This document shows positions 8,071 to 18,383 of a stretch of DNA of 49,829 nucleotides, piece by piece. A program made the translations under genes and the position numbers. The stretch comes from BOG-938 sp035524315 (GTDB lineage Bacteria; Pseudomonadota; Alphaproteobacteria; Caulobacterales; Caulobacteraceae). The first letter of the stretch is position 1. Every line of letters starts with the position of its first letter. Below the pieces are notes generated by a model. That model did no database searches. It saw nothing but the letters and a program-made list of their open reading frames with translations, and was not told where the DNA came from. The stretch is taken from positions 1-49,829 of the forward strand of contig DATKPD010000066.1 in the NCBI GenBank assembly GCA_035524315.1. The letters are read 5' to 3'.

Positions 8071-9276
8071 CTAGTGCGTGCGCGCGCCGCGTTGCAGCAG
8101 GGTCTCCGCCACCTCGCGGGCCTGACGGTCGATCGCTGACGCCTGGTCCAGCACGTCGGTCTCGGGCGCGGGCGCCAAGGCGCCGTGCGCATCCATCCGG
8201 TCGAGGGTCTCGTTGACGGTGGCGGCGATGTCGAGGAAGCCAATTCGCCGCGCCAGGAACGCGGCCACCGCTGCTTCATTGGCGGCGTTCATCGCGGCCG
8301 GCGCGCCCCCGCCCATGCCGAGCGCCCGCCGCGCCACGTTGATCGCCGGGAAGCGCTCGGTGTCCGGCGCCTCGAAGGTCAGCGAGCCGATCCGCGCCAG
8401 GTCCAGCCGCGGCGCCGGCCAGCTGATCCGCTTGGGCCAGGCCAGGGCGTAGGCGATCGGCGTGCGCATGTCGGGCGGACCCAGTTGAGCCAAGGTGGAG
8501 CCGTCGACGTATTCGACCAGGCTGTGAACGATCGACTGCGGATGGACCAGCACGTCGATCTGCTCGGGCCTGACCGAGAAAAGATAGGCCGCCTCGATCA
8601 TCTCGAGCGCCTTATTCATCATGGTGGCCGAATCCACCGAGATCTTGGCGCCCATGCTCCAGTTGGGATGGGCCACGGCCTGTTCAGGCGTGGCCGAGGA
8701 CATGGCTTGGCGAGTCCAGGTGCGGAACGGGCCGCCCGAGGCGGTCAGGATGATACGATCGACGGCGTCGAACCAATGCTCCTGCAACGCCTGGAAGATG
8801 GCCGAATGCTCCGAATCGACCGGCACCACCGCGCCGCCGTGACGGCGGGCGATCTCCAGCAGGGCTGGCCCCGCGCACACCAGGCTTTCCTTGTTGGCCA
8901 GGGCCACGATCGCGCCCTGGCGCGCGGCGGCCAGGGTCGGCGCCAAGCCGGCCGAGCCGACGATCGACGACATGACCCACGGCGCCTCCATCTGCGCGGC
9001 CTCGATCACGGCGGTTCGCCCCCCAGCCGCGGCGACGCCTGATCCCCTCAGCCGCTCGCGCAGTTCGTCCAGGCGGGTTTCGTCCTCGATCACCGCGACC
9101 TGGGGCCGCCAGGTCAGCGCCTGCTCGGCCAACCGTTCGACGTTGCGCCCGGCGGTCAGGGCCACGACCTCGACCTCGGCCGAGCCGTTGGTCTGGGCGG
9201 CGTCCAGCAGGTGCAGGGTAGACACGCCGATCGAGCCGGTAGACCCGAGAACGGTGACGGAACGAGACAGGGTCAA
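8071..9276 (-). CDS. dxr: 1-deoxy-D-xylulose 5-phosphate reductoisomerase
   Basis: Dxr makes 2-C-methylerythritol 4-phosphate, the committed step of the MEP isoprenoid pathway, using NADPH and a divalent metal. The ~401-aa product has the nucleotide-binding VTVLGSTGSIGVSTLHLL, the metal and substrate motifs VDSEHSAIFQALQ, LTASGGPFRTW and SATMMNKALEMIEAAYLF. The start is probably the TTG at 9274-9276, whose last two bases are shared with the TGA of cdsA; an AGGGTGGG stretch lies 5-12 nt upstream. A GTG 9 nt further upstream (9283-9285) is the alternative. There is no ATG that would give a full-length protein. Confidence 0.93.
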   Translation of the reverse strand: MTLSRSVTVLGSTGSIGVSTLHLLDAAQTNGSAEVEVVALTAGRNVERLAEQALTWRPQVAVIEDETRLDELRERLRGSGVAAAGGRTAVIEAAQMEAPWVMSSIVGSAGLAPTLAAARQGAIVALANKESLVCAGPALLEIARRHGGAVVPVDSEHSAIFQALQEHWFDAVDRIILTASGGPFRTWTRQAMSSATPEQAVAHPNWSMGAKISVDSATMMNKALEMIEAAYLFSVRPEQIDVLVHPQSIVHSLVEYVDGSTLAQLGPPDMRTPIAYALAWPKRISWPAPRLDLARIGSLTFEAPDTERFPAINVARRALGMGGGAPAAMNAANEAAVAAFLARRIGFLDIAATVNETLDRMDAHGALAPAPETDVLDQASAIDRQAREVAETLLQRGARTH

Positions 9277-10115
9277 TGAGCCCACCCTAGATTGACCAGC
9301 ACACGCGCCGCCGCCACCGCGAGCAACGCAAACATTAAGCCGTCGATGCGATCCAGCAATCCGCCGTGACCGGGGATCAGGCCGCCCGAGTCCTTTACGC
9401 CGAATCGCCGCTTGAGCATCGATTCCCATAGATCGCCCGCCATGGTCGCCAGCCCGGCGAAGGCGCCCACCAGCAGCGCCTCGCCCACCGACAGCTCATT
9501 CGGCCGCCAGATCGCCCCGACCCGCGCCACGGCTGCGGCGGCCAGGGTCGCCGCGATCAGGCCGCCAAAAAAACCCGACCATGTCTTATTGGGCGAGAAT
9601 TGAGGCCACAACTTGGGCCCTTTAAACACATTTCCGGCAAGGAAGGCGACAATGTCGGCCGACCATGCCGAGGCGAGGACCAGAAAGGTCCACATCTGCC
9701 CGCCCCCGCCCCAAGCGCGCAGCCAGATCAGAGCCAGGGACGGCGCCCCTATATAGAGCACGCCGAACGCGGCGTCTGCCGGCCTGGCCGCGGCGGCCCG
9801 CGAGGCCAGGGCGCACACCCCTGAACCCAGGACCAGCACCAGCCAGGCGATGCGGTAATGGCCCACCTGATCGGTCAGAGCCGCGGCCAGAACCGCCGTC
9901 GTCACCGCCGCCGCCACCCGCCGGGGCGCTGCCGGCGCGCTCATCCGCGCCCATTCCAAAGCCACCAGAATCACCGAGGCGGCCACGACCGCCATCAGCA
10001 GCCAGCCGCCGACGAAGGCGCAATATAGCATCGCCGGCGCAAGGATGGCCGCCGACATAATGCGGACGCCCAGGTTGGACCAATTGAATCCCTTAGCCGG
10101 CGGCGAGGGCGTCAT
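9273..10115 (-). CDS. cdsA: Phosphatidate cytidylyltransferase (CDP-diglyceride synthase)
   Basis: CdsA converts phosphatidic acid and CTP to CDP-diacylglycerol, the branch point of phospholipid synthesis, in the inner membrane. The 280-aa protein is strongly hydrophobic with about seven to eight membrane segments and carries the family signature SMLKRRFGVKDSGGLIPGHG followed by GLLDRIDGL near its C-terminus, which binds metal and CTP. The ATG at 10113-10115 lies 23 nt inside the end of uppS, and its own stop overlaps the dxr start, so the three genes are tightly coupled. Confidence 0.94.
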   Translation of the reverse strand: MTPSPPAKGFNWSNLGVRIMSAAILAPAMLYCAFVGGWLLMAVVAASVILVALEWARMSAPAAPRRVAAAVTTAVLAAALTDQVGHYRIAWLVLVLGSGVCALASRAAAARPADAAFGVLYIGAPSLALIWLRAWGGGGQMWTFLVLASAWSADIVAFLAGNVFKGPKLWPQFSPNKTWSGFFGGLIAATLAAAAVARVGAIWRPNELSVGEALLVGAFAGLATMAGDLWESMLKRRFGVKDSGGLIPGHGGLLDRIDGLMFALLAVAAARVLVNLGWAH

Positions 10116-10881
10116 TCACATCCGCCCCGCCGTAGCGCCGCTCGCGGGTCCGAAATTCGTCGACGGCCGCCTTTAGCAGTTCGGGTCCATAGTCCGGCCA
10201 CAGAACATCCTGGAAGACGAACTCGGCGTAGGCCGCCTCCCACAGGAGGAAGTTCGAAAGCCGCTGCTCGCCGCTGGTGCGCACGATCAGGTCCGGCGCG
10301 GGGCAGCCGGCGGTGGACAGGAACGACTCGAACCGCTCCTCGTTCAGATCGGCCGGATCGGCCAGCCCGGCCTTGACCTGTTCGGCGAAGCGGCGGGCCG
10401 CGTCCACGATGTCCGGCCGGCCGCCATAGTTGAACGCCACCTGCAGGACGAAGCGACGATTGGCCGCGGTAGCGGCCTCGGCGTGCTCGATGATGCTAAG
10501 CACGTCGGAGGTCAGACCCTCGCGCCGGCCAAGGATTCGCACGCGCACTCCTGCGCGCTGAAGGCGCGCCAGATCGTTCTGCACGTAGCTCTTCATCAGA
10601 CGCATCAGTTCGGACACTTCGCCGGCTGGCCGGCGCCAGTTCTCGGTCGAGAAGCCGAACACCGTCAGGCGCTCCACGCCGAATTCCGGCGCGGCCTCGA
10701 CCGTGCGCTTGAGCGCCGACACGCCTGCCCGGTGGCCAAGACTGCGCGGCAATCCCCTCGCCTTCGCCCACCGGCCGTTGCCGTCCATGATGATGGCCAC
10801 GTGCGCCGGCGCGCCCTGCAGGTGAGGGCGCGTCTGACCAGAACCCGTCTGGGATGTCGAGCCAGGCGGCGCGGAATCCAT
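10093..10881 (-). CDS. uppS: Isoprenyl (undecaprenyl diphosphate) synthase
   Basis: UppS extends farnesyl diphosphate to the C55 carrier lipid precursor of peptidoglycan and O-antigen. The 262-aa protein has the cis-prenyltransferase motifs HVAIIMDGNGRWAKARGLPR (catalytic Asp and diphosphate-binding loop), FGFSTENWRRP, FNYGGRPDIVDAAR and the C-terminal PDLIVRTSGEQRLSNFLLWE. Start chosen at the ATG 10879-10881 because GAGGAA lies 6-11 nt upstream; the frame is open 12 codons further but without such a site. It follows frr by 40 nt. Confidence 0.94.
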   Translation of the reverse strand: MDSAPPGSTSQTGSGQTRPHLQGAPAHVAIIMDGNGRWAKARGLPRSLGHRAGVSALKRTVEAAPEFGVERLTVFGFSTENWRRPAGEVSELMRLMKSYVQNDLARLQRAGVRVRILGRREGLTSDVLSIIEHAEAATAANRRFVLQVAFNYGGRPDIVDAARRFAEQVKAGLADPADLNEERFESFLSTAGCPAPDLIVRTSGEQRLSNFLLWEAAYAEFVFQDVLWPDYGPELLKAAVDEFRTRERRYGGADVNDALAAG

Positions 10882-10921
10882 CTTCAGTTCCTCGTTCGGC
10901 GCACGACGCCAAGCCAACGGC

Positions 10922-11488
10922 TCAAACCTGCATGATCTCTTGTTCTTTGGTTTTCAACAGTTCATCGACGCGCTTGATCGCCTGGTCGGTGAAGCCCTGG
11001 ATTTCATCGCCCAGGCGCTTGAGCTCGTCCTGGGTGATGGCGCCGTCCTTCTCGGCCTTCTTCAACTCGTCGATCGCGTCGCGGCGCACGTTGCGCACGG
11101 CCACGCGCTGCTGTTCGGCGTATTTGCCGGCCAGCTTGGCCAAGTCCTTGCGGCGTTCCTCGGTCAGGGGCGGGATCGGCACGCGCAGGGTCTGGCCCTC
11201 GACCACCGGGTTCAGGCCCAGTCCGCCGTTGCGGATGGCCTTCTCGACCGAGACGATCAAGCCCCGGTCCCACACATTGACGGTGATCGAGCGCGGATCG
11301 GGCACGCTGATCGCCGCCACCTGGTTGATCGGGGTGGTCGCGCCATAGGCCTCGACCATCACCTGCTCCAGCAGGCCCGCAGAGGCGCGGCCGGTGCGCA
11401 GACTCGAGAACTCGTCCTTGAGCGCGCCCACGCATTTGTCCATGCGCTCGCGTTGACGGGCGATATTGGGTTTTTCGGCGTCGGCCAT
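10922..11488 (-). CDS. frr: Ribosome recycling factor
   Basis: RRF splits post-termination ribosomes with EF-G. The 188-aa product has the usual size and motifs: MDKCVGALKDEFSSLRTGRA (first long helix of the three-helix bundle), domain II with INQVAAISVPDPRSITVNVW and the C-terminal helices KDLAKLAGKYAEQQRVAVRN and VRRDAIDELKKAEKDGAIT. It starts 10 nt after the pyrH stop, the conserved pyrH-frr pair. Confidence 0.97.
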   Translation of the reverse strand: MADAEKPNIARQRERMDKCVGALKDEFSSLRTGRASAGLLEQVMVEAYGATTPINQVAAISVPDPRSITVNVWDRGLIVSVEKAIRNGGLGLNPVVEGQTLRVPIPPLTEERRKDLAKLAGKYAEQQRVAVRNVRRDAIDELKKAEKDGAITQDELKRLGDEIQGFTDQAIKRVDELLKTKEQEIMQV

Positions 11489-11498
11489 GGTGCAAGTC

Positions 11499-12260
11499 CT
11501 AGTCGCGTTGCGGGCGGTCTTCGGTGATCACCGTGTGCACGCCGCCGCCGAGTACGACCTGCATCAGCTCGCCCCGGCGCCGGATCGAGAAGACCACGAT
11601 CGGCACGCCATTGTCGCGCATCAGGCTGATGGCGGAGGCGTCCATCACCCTAAGGTCCTTGGACAGGACCTCAAGATAGTTCAAGCGGTCATAACGTTGG
11701 GCCGTGGGATCCTTCTTCGGATCGGCGGTGTACACCCCATCGACGCTGGTGCCCTTCATCAGGGCGTCGCAGCCCATTTCGGCGGCGCGCAGTGCGGCGG
11801 CGGTGTCGGTGGTGAAGAAGGGATTGCCGGTGCCCGCGGCGAAGATGACCACCCGGCCCTTCTCCAAATGGCGCAGGGCGCGCCGGCGGATGTAAGGCTC
11901 GCATACCGTGTCCATCGGGATGGCGGACTGCACGCGGGTGTTGACCCCGATCTTCTCCAGGGCGTTCTGCATGGCCAGTGCGTTCATCACCGTGCCCAGC
12001 ATGCCCATGTAGTCGGCGCTGGCCCGCTCCATGCCGCGCGCGGCGGTGCTGAGGCCGCGGAAGATATTGCCTCCGCCGATCACCAGGCACAGCTCAACGC
12101 CGAGTTCGACGATCTGAGCGATTTCCTGAGCGACCGCATCGACCGTCTTCATGTCGATGCCGAAGCCGCTGTCGCCCATCAACACCTCGCCCGACACCTT
12201 GAGCAGGATGCGGCGGTAACGCGGCTGGGCGGATTCGGAGGGGGCGATGGGATGGCTCAT
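11499..12260 (-). CDS. pyrH: UMP kinase
   Basis: PyrH phosphorylates UMP to UDP for nucleic acid and sugar-nucleotide synthesis; bacterial UMP kinases are hexameric amino-acid-kinase-fold enzymes. The 253-aa product has YRRILLKVSGEVLMGD, the UMP-binding LCLVIGGGNIFRGL, IFAAGTGNPFFTTDTAAALR and VDGVYTADPKKDP. The start is the ATG at 12258-12260 (MSHPIAPSESAQPRYRR); the frame continues upstream but only over the intergenic hairpin. It follows tsf after a ~100-nt spacer that holds a stem-loop. Confidence 0.96.
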   Translation of the reverse strand: MSHPIAPSESAQPRYRRILLKVSGEVLMGDSGFGIDMKTVDAVAQEIAQIVELGVELCLVIGGGNIFRGLSTAARGMERASADYMGMLGTVMNALAMQNALEKIGVNTRVQSAIPMDTVCEPYIRRRALRHLEKGRVVIFAAGTGNPFFTTDTAAALRAAEMGCDALMKGTSVDGVYTADPKKDPTAQRYDRLNYLEVLSKDLRVMDASAISLMRDNGVPIVVFSIRRRGELMQVVLGGGVHTVITEDRPQRD

Positions 12261-12310
12261 TCGGCTACTGGCGCTCGCGGCGGAAAGAATCTCAGCCCAC
12301 AATAGACGAA

Positions 12311-12342
12311 GGGCGCAGGCCCCGTCGAACGGTCCTGCGCCC
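12311..12342 (-). terminator. Stem-loop between tsf and pyrH (partial terminator or attenuator)
   Basis: The minus-strand RNA can form a perfect 9-bp GC-rich stem GGGCGCAGG / CCTGCGCCC with a 14-nt loop, 20 nt after the tsf stop. It is followed by TTCGTCTATT, a poor U-tract, so termination is likely incomplete. This would let rpsB-tsf be made in excess over pyrH and the downstream genes. Confidence 0.5.
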
Positions 12343-12361
12343 CCATCGTCCTTGTTGTGGC

Positions 12362-13300
12362 TTAGTGACCGGCGACGGCCGCCACTTCGGCGGCGAAATC
12401 CTCGGTCTTCTTCTCCACGCCCTCGCCCAGCGCCATGCGGGTGAAGCCCGCGACCTTGACCGGCGAGCCGAGCGTCTTGGCCGTTTCGGCCACCAGCTGC
12501 TCGATCGTCTGGTCCGGGTTCATCACGAAGGCCTGCTTGAGCAGCACGACTTCCTCGTAGAACTTACGGATGCGGCCTTCGATCATCTTCTCGACCACGG
12601 CCGGGGGCTTGCCCGAGGCCAGGGCCTGTTCGGAGAAGATCGCGCGCTCGCGCTCCACATTGGCCGGATCCAGGTCGTCGACCGACAGCGACAGCGGCGC
12701 GGTGGCCGCCACGTGCAGGGCGATCTTCTTGCCCAGATCGGCCAGGACAGCCTGGTCGCCCGCGCCTTCGATGGCCACCAGCACGCCGATGCGGCCCAGT
12801 TCGTTGGGCACCACGGCGTTGTGCACATAGGCGGCGACGGCGCCTTCGGCCACGTCCCAGCGCGCAAAGCGGCGCACCAGCATGTTCTCGCCGATGGTGG
12901 CGATCAGGTGGGTGATCATGTCGGCGACGGCTTCGCCGTCAGCGGTCTTGGCCGCGGTGAGGGCGTCCACGTCGCCGGTCACGTCCAGGGCCGACTGGGC
13001 GGTCTTGCGCGCGGCGTTCTGGAACAGCTCGTTACGGGCGACGAAGTCGGTTTCGGCGTTCAGCTCGACCGCCGCGGCGGTCATGCCCCGACCGTTGGCG
13101 CGAACGGCCAGCGCCACCAGGCCTTCGGCCGCGACGCGGTCGGCCTTCTTGGCCGCCTTGGACAGACCCTTGGCGCGCAGCCAGTCCAGCGACGCCTCGA
13201 TGTCGCCGCCGTTCTCCGTGAGCGCCTTCTTGCAATCCATCATGCCGACGCCGGACTTCTCGCGCAGTTCCTTAACCAGCGCGGCCGTGATTTCCGCCAT
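12362..13300 (-). CDS. tsf: Translation elongation factor Ts
   Basis: EF-Ts is the GDP exchange factor for EF-Tu. The 312-aa protein has the N-terminal UBA-like domain with ELREKSGVGMMDCKKALTEN, the exchange motif ELNAETDFVARNELFQNAAR, and two core subdomains ending GEGVEKKTEDFAAEVAAV. The ATG at 13298-13300 is preceded by a good ribosome site (GGAGG about 7 nt upstream). It follows rpsB by ~119 nt, the universal pair. Confidence 0.97.
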   Translation of the reverse strand: MAEITAALVKELREKSGVGMMDCKKALTENGGDIEASLDWLRAKGLSKAAKKADRVAAEGLVALAVRANGRGMTAAAVELNAETDFVARNELFQNAARKTAQSALDVTGDVDALTAAKTADGEAVADMITHLIATIGENMLVRRFARWDVAEGAVAAYVHNAVVPNELGRIGVLVAIEGAGDQAVLADLGKKIALHVAATAPLSLSVDDLDPANVERERAIFSEQALASGKPPAVVEKMIEGRIRKFYEEVVLLKQAFVMNPDQTIEQLVAETAKTLGSPVKVAGFTRMALGEGVEKKTEDFAAEVAAVAGH

Positions 13301-13386
13301 GATCCAATCCTCCAGTCTGAATAGCGATGGCGGCCCAGGCCCCCGTCAGGGACTACTGGACCGCCTTGTCGGTTTTGCGACGCCGG

Positions 13387-13404
13387 CCCGCGAAAGCGCG
13401 CGGG
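13387..13404 (-). other. GC stem-loop 15 nt after rpsB
   Basis: CCCGCG, six-base loop CGCTTT, CGCGGG on the minus-strand transcript, extendable by two pairs with a bulge. It starts 15 nt downstream of the rpsB stop in the rpsB-tsf spacer. No U-tract follows. A 3'-stabilising or attenuating role is possible; only the fold is seen. Confidence 0.4.
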
Positions 13405-13419
13405 GCCGACCTCGCGGCG

Positions 13420-14289
13420 TTACTCGGCGACCGTTTCGGCCGAATCGGCGATCTCGCCGGTCAGTTCGACCGAGGGTTCGGCGGCCGCGCCCGGATCGGC
13501 GTCGGCGACAGCCTCAACCGGGGCCGACTTGCCGCGCGACCGGCGCAGCGCCGGCTCGCTCGGGTTGGCCGAGGCGCCCAGATCCACGCCCAGGGCGGCT
13601 TGGCCGGCGGCCAGGCCGTCAAGCACCGCGTCGGCGATCAGGTCGCAGTAGAGCTGCAGCGCGCGCGCCGCGTCGTCGTTGCCGGGGATCGGATAGGTGA
13701 TGCCGTCCGGATCGGAATTGGTGTCCAAGATCGCCACAACCGGGATGTTGAGCTTGCGCGCTTCCTGGATGGCGATGGCTTCCTTGTTGGTGTCGATCAC
13801 GAACATCAGGTCGGGGATGCCGCCCATGTCCTTGATCCCGCCCAGCGACAGCTCCAGCTTCTCGCGTTCGCGGGTCAGCTGCAGCAGTTCCTTCTTGGTG
13901 CGGCCGGTGTGGTCGCCGTCGAGCACGCCTTCCAGTTCGCGCAGACGCGCGATCGACTGGGAGATGGTGCGCCAGTTGGTGAGCGTGCCGCCCAGCCAAC
14001 GATGGTTGACGAAGTATTGGGCGCAGCGCTTGGCCGAGCTGGCCACCGGATCGGACGCCTGGCGCTTGGTGCCGACGAACAGCACGCGGCCGCCCGAGGC
14101 CGCCACTTCGCGCACCTTGACGAGGGCCTGGTGCAGCAGCGGGATCGACTGCGACAGATCGATGATGTGGATGTTGGCCCGCGATCCGAAGATGTAGCGG
14201 TCCATTTTCGGGTTCCAGCGGTGGGTCTGGTGGCCGAAGTGGGCGCCAGCTTCCAACAGCTGACGCATAGAGAATTCCGGAAGCGCCAT
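13420..14289 (-). CDS. rpsB: 30S ribosomal protein S2
   Basis: S2 is a primary component of the 30S head/platform, assembling late with S1. The 289-aa product has MRQLLEAGAHFGHQTHRWNP, IHIIDLSQSIPLLHQALVKV, VNHRWLGGTLTNWRTI and PIPGNDDAARALQLYCDLIA, the conserved S2 blocks. The last ~55 residues form an Ala/Glu/Asp-rich acidic extension (DADPGAAAEPSVELTGEIAD) longer than in E. coli S2 (241 aa) but common in Alphaproteobacteria. It heads the long minus-strand gene chain. Confidence 0.97.
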   Translation of the reverse strand: MALPEFSMRQLLEAGAHFGHQTHRWNPKMDRYIFGSRANIHIIDLSQSIPLLHQALVKVREVAASGGRVLFVGTKRQASDPVASSAKRCAQYFVNHRWLGGTLTNWRTISQSIARLRELEGVLDGDHTGRTKKELLQLTREREKLELSLGGIKDMGGIPDLMFVIDTNKEAIAIQEARKLNIPVVAILDTNSDPDGITYPIPGNDDAARALQLYCDLIADAVLDGLAAGQAALGVDLGASANPSEPALRRSRGKSAPVEAVADADPGAAAEPSVELTGEIADSAETVAE

Positions 14290-14328
14290 GGCTTTGCTCC
14301 TTTTTCCGGTGGGCCTCCGCAGACAAAA

Positions 14329-14340
14329 CCCCTTGCGGGG
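14329..14340 (-). promoter_or_regulatory. rpsB leader hairpin with GNRA-type loop
   Basis: The minus-strand leader contains CCCC-GCAA-GGGG followed directly by TTTTG, 40 nt upstream of the rpsB ATG, and is preceded by GGG that can extend stacking. A four-bp stem with a GCAA tetraloop and a short U-run resembles a small attenuator; S2 operons of other bacteria have autoregulatory leaders. Regulatory role is inferred. Confidence 0.35.
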
Positions 14341-14406
14341 CCCGGAACGGAAAAGCGCGGGATGTCTCCCCGGCCTTCCCGAACGTCTGCGTGCGAGATG
14401 GCGCGC

Positions 14407-14435
14407 TTCCTAGGCGGAAAGACCGCAAAAATCAA
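14407..14435 (-). promoter_or_regulatory. Probable rpsB promoter
   Basis: On the minus strand TTGATT (14430-14435) and TAGGAA (14407-14412) are separated by exactly 17 nt, about 120 nt before the rpsB start, in the only AT-rich stretch of the dnaE-rpsB spacer. It also lies just after the dnaE stop region. Agreement with the housekeeping consensus is moderate. Confidence 0.42.
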
Positions 14436-14478
14436 GCCGTCCTCGCTTGCCCCCCCGCAAGGGGCCCGGCGCGTGCCC

Positions 14479-17913
<3,435 letters not shown>

Positions 17914-17979
17914 CCGCTTCTCCAACCGGCGCCGCGCCGGCCCTTCAGATCATCGCCCGCTGAACATCACGCCCGCGAC

Positions 17980-18069
17980 TCAGGCGACCAGATGGGCCAC
18001 CGAACACATCATCCAAACGAACACCGCCACCGACGCAAGCGCCAAGCCTTCACGCGCGACCCGAACCAT
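17980..18069 (-). CDS. sidA: 29-aa SidA-like SOS cell-division inhibitor peptide
   Basis: The ATG at 18067-18069 opens a 29-codon frame: basic N-terminus MVRVAREG, then one hydrophobic segment LALASVAVFVWMMCSVAHLV and a final Ala. GGAGG sits 7 nt before the ATG, an unusually strong ribosome site. A canonical LexA box lies 33 nt upstream inside the promoter. In Caulobacter crescentus SidA is a 29-residue, LexA-controlled inner-membrane peptide that blocks division through FtsW/FtsN. Exact length, topology, SOS control and a place beside dnaE all fit; I assign it on these grounds and not by alignment. Distance to dnaE (66 nt, weak GC hairpin 17926-17940) permits read-through. Confidence 0.8.
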   Translation of the reverse strand: MVRVAREGLALASVAVFVWMMCSVAHLVA

Positions 18070-18095
18070 CCCGCAGCCTCCAAAGTTGCCGGTTT

Positions 18096-18125
18096 GTTCT
18101 AGTTCGTTCTTTGTTCTCTTGTCAA
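18096..18125 (-). promoter_or_regulatory. sidA promoter
   Basis: Minus strand: TTGACA (18120-18125), 18-nt spacer, TAGAAC (18096-18101); the CTAGAAC context matches the Caulobacter housekeeping -10 (GCTANAWC). The SOS box occupies the spacer, so LexA would block polymerase directly. Confidence 0.7.
18102..18116 (-). promoter_or_regulatory. LexA (SOS) box
   Basis: GTTC-N7-GTTC, the alphaproteobacterial LexA site, reads GTTCGTTCTTTGTTC on the plus strand. Two further GTTC words (18096-18099 and 18106-18109) overlap it, 10 nt apart, giving a possible half-site array. Confidence 0.85.
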
Positions 18126-18330
18126 CCGGCTTTCGCGGAAGTGCCCGGTTGTGGGTCGCGCCCTGCAGTCTGTCCCAGCAGCGTGGGGCCATGGGTGTGG
18201 GTGAACGGCGTCGCCTCAAATCGCCGGGAAAACTCAGACCGCGGCACTGAGTCTAGTCAGGACAAGGCTCGCTCAAAATTCTTGAAGTGAAGATAAAAAC
18301 CCGTTAATCGCAAATTAAACCGGAAGGTAC

Positions 18331-18356
18331 GTTTGACACAGTTCTTGGGGTCAAAC
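18331..18356 (+). promoter_or_regulatory. Inverted repeat (operator-like) before the RTX/FG-GAP gene
   Basis: GTTTGAC (18331-18337), 12-nt spacer, GTCAAAC (18350-18356): a perfect 7-bp dyad with AT-rich flanks, 27 nt before the ATG. TTGACA (18333-18338) lies in the left arm, so a bound dimer could cover the -35. The rest of the spacer 18126-18330 holds an AT-rich patch (18275-18320) but no gene that I can see. Confidence 0.45.
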
Positions 18357-18383
18357 GCGCTGGCTCAGCGATAGGGGGATTGA

